Source: Gammaproteobacteria bacterium | GTDB taxonomy: Bacteria > Pseudomonadota > Gammaproteobacteria > Steroidobacterales > Steroidobacteraceae | NCBI GenBank assembly: GCA_016707425.1 | Contig: JADJHU010000015.1 | Location: 248,001 to 312,000, forward strand | Direction: 5' to 3' | Length of the DNA: 64,000 bases | Shown: piece after piece, positions 24,558 through 33,552 of the stretch | How the letters are laid out: every line of letters begins with the position of its first letter | Numbering within the stretch: the first letter of the stretch is position 1 | Translations under genes and position numbers: made by a program | The notes under the pieces: generated by a model | Database searches by the model: none | Told to the model about the DNA's origin: nothing | What the model saw: only the letters and a program-made list of their open reading frames with translations

Positions 24558-25974
24558 GTTCACCCTGTTCCTTCGTCCGGCATCCCTGGCGCTGCGCGTG
24601 ACGACGCTGGTCGGCATTGCGATGACTGTCGTGTTCCTGGTTTTCAACTGGATCAGCGTGCGCTCCCTCGAGCGGCACTTCGCCGAGATGGACCAGGACG
24701 AGCTCGGCGTCGTGTCCGCCTCCGTCATCCGCGCGCTCGGGGAAGTGCATTCGGGTGCCGACGAGACGGCGCTGTACCACGCGGTGCGGGGACATCACGG
24801 CGTCTACTATTATGTAGCGGATGCGGCCGGCAACACGCTTTACGCAGCGGCCGGCGGCCCCGATCTGTCGCGCCTTGTTGCGCACAACGATCCCGTCGAT
24901 CTTGCCGGCAAGCGCGAGATGACGATCTGGCAGGAAGACGGTAAGTTCTACCGCGGCACGGCGGTTCGCGTGGAGGGCAACGCCAAAGGGGGCGGCCGAA
25001 CCTACGTCGTCGCCGTCGCGATGAATATCGGTGCCCATCTCGCCTTTCTCGGGAGCTTCCGGCGCATGCAGTGGTGGGCTGCCTCCATCGTCATGAGCAT
25101 CGCGATCCTGGTCGCATGGCTCGCCGTACAATGGGGGCATCACCCGATCCGCAGGACGAATGCCGAGATCCGCAAGATCAGCTCGTCGAAGCTGGACTTG
25201 AGACTGAACCCGGCGGATGTGCCTATCGAACTGGAGGAACTGGTCGCCTCGTTCAACGACATGCTGGCGCGCATCGAGGACGGCTTCGTGCGCCTGGCCA
25301 ATTTTTCCGCCGACATCGCCCATGAGCTGCGCACACCGGTGACCAATCTGACGACGCAGACGGAGGTCGCGCTCGGCCAGCCCCGGTCCGCCGGCGAGTA
25401 CCGGGAGGTGCTCTACTCCAACCTCGAGGAGCTGGGGCGCATGAGCCGGATGATCAGCGACATGCTGTTCCTTGCGCAGACCGAGAATGATCGCGGCAAT
25501 CTCCGGCTGACAGACGTGGACCTCGGGGAGCTGGTCAAAGGGGTATTCGAGTATTTCGAGGCGTGGGCAGAAGACCGTCGTGTCTCGCTGCAGCTTCTGG
25601 GCCTGGCGGGGCCGGTGCGGGCGGATCGGGAGATGCTGCTGCGCGCACTGAGCAACCTCGTATCCAACGCGATCCGCCATACCCCGCTCGATGCGGCGGT
25701 CACGGTGAAACTGGTCCAGGACATGTCGATCACCACGGTCACGATCGAGAATCCGGGGGAGCGGATTCCTGCAGAGGTTCTGCCGCGGTTGTTCAACCGT
25801 TTCTATCGCGTCGATCCTTCGCGGCAGCGCAAGGATGCGGGGGCCGGGCTGGGGCTGGCCATCGTCAAGTCGATCGTCGAAGCACACGGCGGCTTCGTAC
25901 AGGTCCGCTCGGACGACAACTCGACGATCTTCACGATCGTCCTGCCTTCTCCCCGAGGACGCGATGCAGTGTGA
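24547..25974 (+). CDS. cusS: Heavy-metal sensor histidine kinase
   Basis: 475-residue CusS/CopS-type inner membrane kinase. One transmembrane helix lies at about residues 15–36 and a second at about 178–195, bracketing a periplasmic sensor domain. HAMP follows, then the H-box SADIAHELRTPVTNL with the phosphorylated His at 259. N-box LRALSNLVSNAIRHTP and G-boxes (GAGLGLAIVKSIVEAHGG) complete the ATPase domain. The start is the ATG inside the end of cusR, so the pair is coupled. The ATP-grasp-like fragment starts inside its 3' end. Confidence 0.9.
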   Translation: MRDRFTLFLRPASLALRVTTLVGIAMTVVFLVFNWISVRSLERHFAEMDQDELGVVSASVIRALGEVHSGADETALYHAVRGHHGVYYYVADAAGNTLYAAAGGPDLSRLVAHNDPVDLAGKREMTIWQEDGKFYRGTAVRVEGNAKGGGRTYVVAVAMNIGAHLAFLGSFRRMQWWAASIVMSIAILVAWLAVQWGHHPIRRTNAEIRKISSSKLDLRLNPADVPIELEELVASFNDMLARIEDGFVRLANFSADIAHELRTPVTNLTTQTEVALGQPRSAGEYREVLYSNLEELGRMSRMISDMLFLAQTENDRGNLRLTDVDLGELVKGVFEYFEAWAEDRRVSLQLLGLAGPVRADREMLLRALSNLVSNAIRHTPLDAAVTVKLVQDMSITTVTIENPGERIPAEVLPRLFNRFYRVDPSRQRKDAGAGLGLAIVKSIVEAHGGFVQVRSDDNSTIFTIVLPSPRGRDAV

Positions 25975-26561
25975 CATCCGGTGTTCCGATGGGCCTGCCG
26001 CAGCACTCAATCAGCGTTGCACCTGCGTCGTGACCGACATCGGCCGCGTGCGCGACACCTTGACCCGCAGCCTTCCTGGCGTTGCCGAGGCCGATGCCGG
26101 CCGGCATGCAAGCCTGTTCTCTCCATACGCGCTGTTCGTGGATCGTGCGGCCCTCGAAGCCATGGGCGCAGTTGCGGCGGCCGTCTTCGAGGTGGCGCGT
26201 CACCCCGCTTATGTCGGGCGAGTGCTCGGCTACGCGCCGGAGATTGCCCGTCACGATCCGGGGTCGACCGGCAGAGTGCTGGGGCTCGACTTTCACTTGA
26301 CGGTGTCGGGCCCGCGCCTCATCGAGATCAACACGAACCCGGGCGGTTTGCTACTCAGCGCCCTTCTCCTCGACGCCGTTCGGCCTTGCGCGCCGGCTGC
26401 CTGGACGCCCTGCCGGGTGACAGGACTGCGTTGCTCGACGCGGCGGCAGCGCTTCGACGCCCGGCGACCTGGTGGGCATCCTGTGCAGGATTGGCATTCC
26501 ATTCAGCCAGCGTATCTGGCAAAGAGTCCGAAGTTCGTCCTTCCGGACGCGCCGCTTCCCT
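25964..26561 (+). pseudogene. Truncated ATP-grasp-like gene at the island end
   Basis: From ATG 25964 the frame encodes a family-like N-terminal part containing SLFSPYALFVDRAALEAMGA, then HDPGSTGRVLGLDFHL and PRLIEINTNPGG, the acidic/Asn-rich block of ATP-grasp-type ligases. Related full-length proteins, from memory, are about 400 residues; here recognisable similarity stops near 26390. The frame then runs without meaning into antisense comM. It is truncated by the island junction, possibly also frameshifted. The product is unknown and it overlaps the cusS stop. Confidence 0.6.
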
Positions 26562-26570
26562 CGGGTCGAT

Positions 26571-28100
26571 TCATTCCGTGGCGGTGCCTGACGATGCAAG
26601 CGCGCGGCGCATCTGCAGCGCCTCGGCCACGTGCCGGGGCTCGATCGTCCGGAGACCTTCGAGGTCGGCGATGGTGCGCGCCACGCGCACGACGCGGTGG
26701 TACCCACGCGCCGAAAGACCGAGCCGGGCTCGTGCCTGGGCGAGCAGGCGCTCGCCCTCGCGCCCGACCGGGGCGTCCCGCATCAACTCGCCGGGCGTGA
26801 GATGCGCGTTCAGCTTGGCGGCACGCGCACGCTGCAGGTCCTGGGCGGTCTGCACACGCGCCGCGACCCCGGCACTGCCGTCCTCCCGTGAAGGCTCGCC
26901 ACCGATCAGCTCCTCGTGCGTCACCGCACCAACAGCCACACGGAGATCGATCCGGTCGAGCAGCGGCCCCGACACGCGCATCCGGTACCGCGTGATGGCC
27001 GCCGCCTTGCAGCGGCAGCGACCGCCGGGATCGCCCTCATGGCCGCAGGGGCAGGGATTCATCGCCGCAACGAGTTGAAAGCGTGCCGGGTACTCGGCCT
27101 GCAGTGCCGCCCGCGCAACGGAGATCGTGCCGGCCTCGAGCGGCTCACGCAGCGCCTCGAGCACGCGCCGATCGAACTCGGGCAGCTCGTCGAGGAAGAG
27201 CACGCCATGGTGCGCGAGGCTCACCTCACCCGGCCGGGCCTGCGGTCCGCCACCGACCATCGCGCCTGCGGAAGCCGTGTGGTGCGGTGCACGGAATGGC
27301 CGGCTGCGCCAGCGCCGCGGATCGAAGGGCTGGCCACTGACTGACGCGATAGTGGCCACCTCGAGCGCTTCGGCCTCACCCAGGGGCGGCAGGAGCGGTG
27401 CGAGCCGCTGCGCCAGCATGCTCTTGCCGGCACCGGGCGGCCCGACGAGGAGCAGACTGTGGGCGCCCGCCGCCGCCACGGCGAGTGCGCGCTTTGCCTG
27501 GCACTGGCCGCGTACCTCGCGGAGATCGGGTTGTTCCCGGGACGATGCCGGACCGTTCAGCTGTGGAGGTGGGATTCGCGCAAGCAGGCGCGTCCCGGAC
27601 AGGTGTGCGCAGACCTCGAGGAGATGGCTGCCGCCGATGGCTGCATCGGCCGCAGCCACAGCCGCCTCCACCCCATTGGCTGCAGGGACCAGGATGAGGT
27701 GACCGGAGGCCCTGGCCTGGACGGCCGCCGGAAAGAGCCCGCGCACCGGCTTCAGCTCGCCGCCGAGCCCCAGCTCGCCATAGAGCTCCATGTGGTCGAG
27801 GTCGTGCGCGGCGAGCTGTCCCGACGCGCAGAGAATGCCGAGAGCGATCGGGAGATCGAAACGCCCGCCCTCCTTCGGCAGGTCCGCGGGTGCGAGATTG
27901 ACCGTGATACGGCCGGCAGGAAACTCGAAGTTCGAGTTGATGAGCGCGGCGCGTACCCGTTCCTTGCTCTCCTTCACCGCCGTGGCGGCGAGGCCCACGA
28001 TCGAAAAGGTGGGCAGGCCCGCTCCGAGATGCACCTCGACCTGCACGAGTGGAGCGTGCAGCCCGATCTGTGCGCGGCTGGCGATGCGTGCAACGGACAT
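26571..28100 (-). CDS. comM: ComM/YifB-family AAA+ helicase
   Basis: 509-residue Mg-chelatase-like AAA+ protein. ComM acts as a hexameric helicase that promotes branch migration during natural transformation. Seen are the N-terminal Lon-substrate-like domain (VEVHLGAGLPTFSIVGLA), Walker A GPPGAGKSM, Walker B VLFLDELPEF, a Cys-rich CPCGHEGDPGGRCRC insertion and a C-terminal Mg-chelatase domain (LSARGYHRVVRVARTIADLE). The start at 28100 fits the usual ~506-residue length; the open frame extends upstream without similarity. Parts of its 3' end are duplicated at the tRNA-Arg junction. Confidence 0.93.
   Translation of the reverse strand: MSVARIASRAQIGLHAPLVQVEVHLGAGLPTFSIVGLAATAVKESKERVRAALINSNFEFPAGRITVNLAPADLPKEGGRFDLPIALGILCASGQLAAHDLDHMELYGELGLGGELKPVRGLFPAAVQARASGHLILVPAANGVEAAVAAADAAIGGSHLLEVCAHLSGTRLLARIPPPQLNGPASSREQPDLREVRGQCQAKRALAVAAAGAHSLLLVGPPGAGKSMLAQRLAPLLPPLGEAEALEVATIASVSGQPFDPRRWRSRPFRAPHHTASAGAMVGGGPQARPGEVSLAHHGVLFLDELPEFDRRVLEALREPLEAGTISVARAALQAEYPARFQLVAAMNPCPCGHEGDPGGRCRCKAAAITRYRMRVSGPLLDRIDLRVAVGAVTHEELIGGEPSREDGSAGVAARVQTAQDLQRARAAKLNAHLTPGELMRDAPVGREGERLLAQARARLGLSARGYHRVVRVARTIADLEGLRTIEPRHVAEALQMRRALASSGTATE
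26852..26899. repeat. 48-bp direct repeat inside comM, copy of 16780–16827
   Basis: Identical over 48 bp to the block in the comM remnant beside the tRNA fragment, 10 kb to the left. With the 36-bp near-identical pair at 26562–26597 it brackets the copper island. Confidence 0.85.
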
Positions 28101-28217
28101 GACGTCTCCCGAGAGTCCTGCCCTGCCTTGATGCAGATGGCCGTGGCGAAGCTCCAAAACGGTGCGTGCGGGCCGCGCTGCGGCAGCCCCGACGCTGAAT
28201 TTTCGAGGCTTTGCAGG

Positions 28218-28233
28218 TGGCATGGATCATGCA
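28218..28233 (+). promoter_or_regulatory. Sigma-54-type promoter of amtB
   Basis: TGGCATGGATCATGCA has GG and GC ten bases apart (28219–28220 and 28231–28232) and is close to the −24/−12 consensus TGGCACG-N4-TTGCA. It lies 63 bp before the amtB start, in a divergent gap with comM. Known: amtB genes are commonly NtrC/RpoN-controlled. No complete NtrC site was found upstream. Confidence 0.65.
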
Positions 28234-28296
28234 GCCGAGCCTGCTGCGTAGCACCCAGCGTACGCACCTCACCCGGCCCTGCCACGAGGAGTATTC

Positions 28297-29727
28297 ATGC
28301 CAGTTGCCCCGATTCGCGACAGACCGGTGCGCGCCGCCGGCCGGCTCGGCGCCGCCGCCGCACTTGCTGCGCTCCTGCCGGACCCGGCCGCCGCGATGCA
28401 GCTGTCCGTACCCGACAAGGGCGACACGGTGTTCATGTACGTCGCCACCATGATGGTGATCCTGATGACACTGCCCGGGCTCGCGCTCTTCTATGGTGGG
28501 CTCGTCCGCGCAAAGAACATGCTCTCGGTATTGATGCAGGTGTTCGTCACCTTTGCGCTCATCTCCGTGCTCTGGGCGATCTACGGCTACAGCCTCGCCT
28601 TCACCGCGGGCGGGCCCTTCTTCGGCTCCTTTGACCGCGTGCTCCTGGCCGGTGTGACCGCCGCGTCGACGGCCGCGACCTTCAGCAAGGGAGTCCACAT
28701 CCCGGAGCTGCTGTTCATCGCGTTCCAGTGCACCTTCGCCGCGATCGCCTGCTGTCTCATCGTCGGTGCCTGCGTCGAGCGCATGAAGTTCTCGGCCGTG
28801 CTCGTCTTCATGGGGCTCTGGTTCACCTTCAGCTATCTGCCGATGGCCCACATGGTGTGGTACTGGGACGGGCCGGATGCGATTACCGATCAGGCGGCGC
28901 TGACCCGCGTCGCGGCACACGCGGGCTGGTTGTGGCGCAAGGGCGCACTCGATTTTGCCGGCGGCACGGTGGTACACATCAATGCCGGGGTCGCCGGACT
29001 GGTCGCCGCCTGGTTCCTCGGCAAGCGCATCGGCCTGGGCCGCGACGTGATGGCCCCCCACAATCTGACCTTCACCATGATCGGTACGGCGCTGCTGTGG
29101 GTCGGCTGGTTCGGCTTCAACGCCGGATCGAATCTCGAAGCAAACGGCACCGCGGCGCTGGCCTTCGTCAACACGCTGCTGGCGACCGCCGTCGCCGTGC
29201 TCGCGTGGACCTTCGTCGAGTGGCTGGCAAAGGGCAAACCCTCGATGCTCGGTGCCGCCTCGGGCGCTGTCGCCGGCCTCGTCGCGATCACTCCGGCCTG
29301 CGGTTTCGTCGGAGTGGCCGGTGCGCTCGTGATTGGATTCGCGGCGGGCGCGGCATGCTTCTGGGGCGTGACAGGGCTGAAGCGCGCGCTCGACGTGGAC
29401 GACGCCCTGGACGTCTTCGGCGTACACGGCCTCGGAGGCATCATCGGTGCGCTGCTCACCGGCGTGTTCGCGGCCCCGACGCTCGGCGGCACCGGCATCT
29501 GCAACTACGTCACGAATGTCTGCGGTGCCACGGCGGACTTCCCCGGCATCGGCGCGCAGCTCTGGATCCAGACGCAGGCCGTGCTCACCGCCGTAACGCT
29601 CTCCGCCGCGGTCACGCTGCTGGCCCTGCTGTTCGTAAAACTGACCATCGGCGTTCGGGTTGCCGAGGAAACGGAGCGCGAGGGGCTCGACACCAGCGAG
29701 CACGGCGAACGGGCCTACAGCATGTGA
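28297..29727 (+). CDS. amtB: Ammonium transporter AmtB
   Basis: 476-residue Amt/Mep/Rh channel with a signal peptide and about 11 helices. The twin pore histidines are seen in FAGGTVVHINAGVAGL and VFGVHGLGGIIGALL. LPGLALFYGGLVRAKNMLS is the N-terminal family signature, and WFGFNAGSNLEANG is also typical. It imports ammonium under nitrogen limitation. GAGGAG precedes the ATG. No glnK/glnB neighbour is present in the window, which differs from the usual glnK-amtB pairing. A sigma-54-type promoter lies upstream. Confidence 0.95.
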   Translation: MPVAPIRDRPVRAAGRLGAAAALAALLPDPAAAMQLSVPDKGDTVFMYVATMMVILMTLPGLALFYGGLVRAKNMLSVLMQVFVTFALISVLWAIYGYSLAFTAGGPFFGSFDRVLLAGVTAASTAATFSKGVHIPELLFIAFQCTFAAIACCLIVGACVERMKFSAVLVFMGLWFTFSYLPMAHMVWYWDGPDAITDQAALTRVAAHAGWLWRKGALDFAGGTVVHINAGVAGLVAAWFLGKRIGLGRDVMAPHNLTFTMIGTALLWVGWFGFNAGSNLEANGTAALAFVNTLLATAVAVLAWTFVEWLAKGKPSMLGAASGAVAGLVAITPACGFVGVAGALVIGFAAGAACFWGVTGLKRALDVDDALDVFGVHGLGGIIGALLTGVFAAPTLGGTGICNYVTNVCGATADFPGIGAQLWIQTQAVLTAVTLSAAVTLLALLFVKLTIGVRVAEETEREGLDTSEHGERAYSM

Positions 29728-29808
29728 ACCCACGGCATCCGAGTGTGACGGAGTTCAAAGGTCGCCTGTGCCGCGCGCGGCCATACTACCTGGCACCGGG
29801 AGAAGCCT

Positions 29809-30279
29809 ATGCGCGCAGCCACCGCGATCGCCGTCAGTCTGGGGCTCGTCACGAGCATCGCCACCCATGCGGATGTCTACCGCTGGGTGGACGCCCGGAA
29901 CGAGGTGCACTACAGCGATCGCTGGGTGCCGGGATCGGAGCTCATCAAGGTCGACCGCAGTCACGCCCAGACCAGCACAGCCCCCACGGCCCGTGCCCCC
30001 CAGAGCAACGGCCCTCCAAAAGGCGGCGAGGAACCGCCCCGTGACCGTCTTGCCGAGGCCGCCACGGCCGACGCCGTGCGCAGCGACGTCGCGAAAAAGC
30101 GCAGCGAAGAGTGCGATCAGGCCAGGGAGCGTTACGAAAAGTCGATCGCCGCGCGGCGTATCTTCAAGACCGGCCCCAAGGGCGAGCGGGAATACCTCAC
30201 TGATGCACAGGCCGATGAGTACCGCCTGGCTGCGCGCCGCGACATGGATGCCGCCTGCGGGAGTACCCCCGCGCGCTAG
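29809..30279 (+). CDS. DUF4124 domain envelope protein
   Basis: 156-residue exported protein. A signal peptide (ending ATHA) is followed by a DUF4124 domain: DVYRWVDARNEVHYSDRWVP, the Trp-Val-Asp pattern typical of this family of unknown function. The C-terminal half is charged and probably helical (KKRSEECDQARERYEKSIAA). It stands between amtB and an oxidoreductase gene with no obvious operon. Confidence 0.75.
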   Translation: MRAATAIAVSLGLVTSIATHADVYRWVDARNEVHYSDRWVPGSELIKVDRSHAQTSTAPTARAPQSNGPPKGGEEPPRDRLAEAATADAVRSDVAKKRSEECDQARERYEKSIAARRIFKTGPKGEREYLTDAQADEYRLAARRDMDAACGSTPAR

Positions 30280-30344
30280 CGGGGAAGCTTCGGTAAAGTA
30301 GCGCCAGCCGCGGTCCGGGCGGGATGCCCGGGCTGGCGCCCATC

Positions 30345-31220
30345 ATGCGAACTGGATTCATCGGCCTTGGCGCGATGGGACTGCCCATGGCGCGCAACCT
30401 GCACCGCTCGGGCCTGCTCGCCGGGGTCTGGAACCGCACGCCCGCAAGATCCCAGGCGCTCGCTGCCGAACTCGGCTGCGAGACCGCAGAGAGCCCCGCG
30501 GCACTCGCCGGCCGCTGCGAGATCCTCATACTCTGTGTCTCAGCCGATGCAGACGTGCAGGAGGTGGTCGACGCCCTGGCTCCGGCACTCGCTGCCGGCT
30601 CCATCGTCATCGACTGCTCGACCGCCAGCGCAGCGACTGCACGCCGGGCGGCCGCCCGTCTGGCTCAGCAGGGCTCGCAGTTTCTCGACTGTCCCGTCAG
30701 CGGCGGTGTGGAAGGCGCACGCAGCGGCACCCTGGCCATCATGTGCGGCGGCGATCAGGACGCCTTCGAGCGCGCCCGCCCGGTGCTTGCGGCGCTCGGC
30801 ACGACGATCACCCACTTCGGTGCGAGCGGCGCCGGTCAGGCCGCCAAGGCGGCCAACCAGATCATGTGCGCGGGGGTCATCCGCGCAGTCGCCGAGGCTA
30901 TGGCCTTTGCGCGCGCACAGGGTCTCCCGCTCGGGCCGCTCGTCGAGACGCTGTCGGGAGGCGCCGGTTCCAGCTGGTATTTCGTGCATCGTGCACCGTT
31001 CATGATCCGCGGCGAGTACCCGGCGGGCTTCCGCGTTCGCCTGCACGAGAAAGACCTGCGCATCTGCCGCGAGATGGCAGCAGAGTCGGGCGCGGTGCTG
31101 CCCACCGTGGAGGCCATGCTCGCCGAGTACGCCGAGCTCGCGGCCCGTGGCTACGGCGACGAGGATATCTCCGCCGTGCACAGACTGAAGACGGCACTGT
31201 TCACGCCTCGTGACCCATGA
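30345..31220 (+). CDS. NAD(P)-dependent oxidoreductase, 3-hydroxyisobutyrate dehydrogenase family
   Basis: 291-residue beta-hydroxyacid dehydrogenase. Visible are the N-terminal Rossmann motif GFIGLGAMGLPMARNL, the substrate-binding signature DCPVSGGVEGARSGTL and the catalytic Lys block GQAAKAANQIMCAG. Substrates in the family include 3-hydroxyisobutyrate, tartronate semialdehyde and succinic semialdehyde; the exact one cannot be told here. The start is taken at the ATG that begins the Rossmann strand. The stop overlaps the algZ start by 4 bp. Confidence 0.85.
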   Translation: MRTGFIGLGAMGLPMARNLHRSGLLAGVWNRTPARSQALAAELGCETAESPAALAGRCEILILCVSADADVQEVVDALAPALAAGSIVIDCSTASAATARRAAARLAQQGSQFLDCPVSGGVEGARSGTLAIMCGGDQDAFERARPVLAALGTTITHFGASGAGQAAKAANQIMCAGVIRAVAEAMAFARAQGLPLGPLVETLSGGAGSSWYFVHRAPFMIRGEYPAGFRVRLHEKDLRICREMAAESGAVLPTVEAMLAEYAELAARGYGDEDISAVHRLKTALFTPRDP

Positions 31221-32302
31221 ACCCCGACACCGCACCCGACAGCAGGAAGCAGCTCTATCTCCCGGATTTCTGCGCCACGCGTACGGCGCTCGGTGTCGTG
31301 CTGATCGCCGAGCTCACGGCGGTGATGCTGACCCTCGCGCGCGGCGACACCGGACTCGGATTCTGGACCGACCTCGCCCGTACCTCGCTCTTCCTGTTGT
31401 GGATCGGGCTCGCGGGTGCGGGTCTCCTGTGCGCTGCGCGCGGCCGGCTCGCGAGGCAGAGCGTCGCGCGCGGCTCCGTCATGGCGCTGGCACTCATGGC
31501 GCTCCTGGTCGCCGCCGTCTCCGAAGTGTCCTGGCGCCTCGGCCAGGGCACGTGGTTCGCGCCCCAGGCCGATCTCCGGCCGGACGGCCACCCCGCCTTC
31601 GTGCTGCGCAACGTCGCCATTGCGCTCATCGTCACGGCACTTGCGCTGCGCTATTTCTACGTGACGCATGAATGGCGACGCAACATCGAGATGGAGGCCC
31701 GCGCCCGCGTCCATGCACTGCAGGCCCGCATCCGTCCGCATTTTCTCTTCAACAGCATGAACACCATCGCCTCGCTCACGCGCTCCGATCCGGGGCGGGC
31801 GGAGACCGCGGTGCTCGACCTCGCGGATCTCTTCCGCGCCTCGCTCAGCGAGCAGCGCAACCAGATTCCCCTGCGCGACGAGCTCGAGGTGACGCGCACA
31901 TATCAGCGCATCGAGGAGCTGCGCCTCGGCGGACGACTCGAGGTCGTCTGGAAGCTGGACACACTGCCGATGCAGGCGCTCGTGCCGGGTCTCACGCTGC
32001 AGCCCCTGCTCGAGAACGCCATCTACCACGGCATCGAGCCACGGCGCGGCGGTGGCGTGGTAACCATCACGGGCGAGCTCGCCAACGGGCTGATCACCAT
32101 CGTCGTGCGCAATCCCGTGCCAGAGAGCCTGGAGGCGCCTGCCGGGCGCGAAGGAAACCGCCTCGCGCTGGCCAACATCCGCGAACGCCTGGCGCTCATG
32201 TATGGCGGGCGTTCGACCGTGAAGGCCGGGCGCTTCGACGACGAATACATCGTGACGCTGCGCTTCCCCTTCCGGGAAAGCTCTGCGAAGCCCGGACCGT
32301 GA
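31217..32302 (+). CDS. algZ: AlgZ/LytS-type sensor histidine kinase
   Basis: 361-residue HisKA-like kinase of the LytS/AlgZ (FimS) class. Four or so transmembrane helices occupy residues 25–150. The phospho-acceptor box is RIRPHFLFNSMNTI (His about 175), followed by LQPLLENAIYHGIEP (N-box) and ANIRERLALMYGG (G-box). It pairs with the LytTR regulator immediately downstream (GTGA overlap). In Pseudomonas the homologous pair controls alginate and type IV pili; targets here are unknown. Confidence 0.85.
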   Translation: MNPDTAPDSRKQLYLPDFCATRTALGVVLIAELTAVMLTLARGDTGLGFWTDLARTSLFLLWIGLAGAGLLCAARGRLARQSVARGSVMALALMALLVAAVSEVSWRLGQGTWFAPQADLRPDGHPAFVLRNVAIALIVTALALRYFYVTHEWRRNIEMEARARVHALQARIRPHFLFNSMNTIASLTRSDPGRAETAVLDLADLFRASLSEQRNQIPLRDELEVTRTYQRIEELRLGGRLEVVWKLDTLPMQALVPGLTLQPLLENAIYHGIEPRRGGGVVTITGELANGLITIVVRNPVPESLEAPAGREGNRLALANIRERLALMYGGRSTVKAGRFDDEYIVTLRFPFRESSAKPGP

Positions 32303-33036
32303 AGACACGGGTGCTCATCGTGGATGACGAGCAGCCGGCGCGAAAGCTCCTGCGCAGTCTGCTCGCCGGGCGCGAGGACATCGAGGTGATCGGTGAGGCG
32401 GACAGCGGCGAGGAGGCCCTGCAGCTGGCCAGCGATCTCGCTCCGGACATCGTGCTCCTCGACGTGCGCATGCCGGGCATGGACGGCCTGCAGGCCGCAC
32501 GCCACATGGCCGCGCTTGCAGAGCCACCTGCCGTGATCTTCACCACCGCCTATGACAATCACGCCCTCGAAGCCTTCGATGCGCAGGCGATCGCCTACCT
32601 CCTGAAGCCGGTCCGCAGGGAGAAGCTCGCGGCTGCCATCACCCAGGCCGGGCGTCTGACGCGTCCCCAGTTGCAGCAGGCGGCAGTCACTGCCCGTATC
32701 GCCGATCGCCGCTCGCACATCGCCGTGCGCGAACGCCAGGGCGTGCGCCTCATTCCGGTCGAGGAGGTGCGGGTCTTCCAGGCCGACCAGAAGTACACCA
32801 CGGTCAGGCATGCCGACGGCGAGCACCTCATCGAGGAGTCGCTGCGTGCGCTCGAGGAGGAGTTCGGCAGTCAGTTCGTGCGCATCCATCGCAGCTCGCT
32901 CGTGAGTGCCCGGCACATCGAGGCGATCGAGCGCGACGAGAGCGGCCAGTACTTCGTGCGCCTGCGCGGCATGCCCGAGCGACTCAGCGTAAGCCGGAGG
33001 ATGGCCGGTGAACTCAGGGAGCGATTCAGGATCTGA
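32299..33036 (+). CDS. algR: LytTR response regulator AlgR
   Basis: 245-residue regulator. The receiver domain has acidic residues in VDDEQPAR and the phospho-acceptor D55 (IVLLDVRMPGMDG), with K in LLKPVRREKL. The C-terminal LytTR domain has IPVEEVRVFQADQKYTTVR and FVRIHRSSLVS, and binds DNA with beta strands. The GTG start overlaps the kinase stop (GTGA), so the pair is coupled. Length and order match AlgZ-AlgR of Gammaproteobacteria. Confidence 0.88.
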   Translation: MKTRVLIVDDEQPARKLLRSLLAGREDIEVIGEADSGEEALQLASDLAPDIVLLDVRMPGMDGLQAARHMAALAEPPAVIFTTAYDNHALEAFDAQAIAYLLKPVRREKLAAAITQAGRLTRPQLQQAAVTARIADRRSHIAVRERQGVRLIPVEEVRVFQADQKYTTVRHADGEHLIEESLRALEEEFGSQFVRIHRSSLVSARHIEAIERDESGQYFVRLRGMPERLSVSRRMAGELRERFRI

Positions 33037-33094
33037 CCGGTTCATCGGGCAAGCCCTGTCGCCCGTGCCGGGCACCGCGAGTACAATGGCCTGC

Positions 33095-33523
33095 ATGTTC
33101 CGCAATCCCGAGTCGAAGGACATCGAGCGGCTGCTGCGCAGCGCCCGAACCATTGCCGTCGTCGGACTCTCGACCGACGCGTCACGCCCGAGCCACGACG
33201 TGGCGCGGCACCTTCAGGGCTTCGGCTATCGCGTCATCCCGGTGAACCCGGTCATCGACTCCGTGCTCGGCGAGCGCGCAGTTCCCGACCTCGACCACCT
33301 GACGGAAGTCCTGGCCGCCGGCGAACGGGTGGACATCGTGGATGTCTTCCGTCGCCCCGAGCAGGTGCCTGCGATCGTCGAGGCCTGCATCCGGCTCGGG
33401 CTCCCGGCGCTGTGGCTGCAGGATGGCGTCGTGCACGAGGAAGCGGCGGCACGCGCGCGGGCTGCTGGCATCTTCACGGTGATGGACCGCTGCATCTACC
33501 GCGACCGCGCGGCGCTGTACTGA
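33095..33523 (+). CDS. CoA-binding domain protein (YccU family)
   Basis: 142-residue single-domain CoA-binding protein with a Rossmann-like fold. Seen are the N-terminal TIAVVGLSTDASRPSHDVARH, GYRVIPVNPVIDSVLGE, the VDIVDVFRRPEQVPAIVEA block and ALWLQDGVVHEEAAARARAA. The cellular role is unknown. Either ATG 33086 or 33095 could start it; 33095 (MFRNPESKDIERLL) is preferred. It lies between algR and dapF. Confidence 0.85.
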   Translation: MFRNPESKDIERLLRSARTIAVVGLSTDASRPSHDVARHLQGFGYRVIPVNPVIDSVLGERAVPDLDHLTEVLAAGERVDIVDVFRRPEQVPAIVEACIRLGLPALWLQDGVVHEEAAARARAAGIFTVMDRCIYRDRAALY

Positions 33524-33552
33524 GCGCACCGGAAAGGCGGCACAGGCTCGTG

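Noticed and set aside
27376..29733. Long minus-strand open frame antisense to amtB (785 codons)
   Set aside because: Arg/His/Gly/Asp-rich reading without domain motifs, fully opposite real genes. Long antisense frames are expected at this GC content. The same applies to 17903–19927, 44451–46550, 57660–59906 and 61626–63992.
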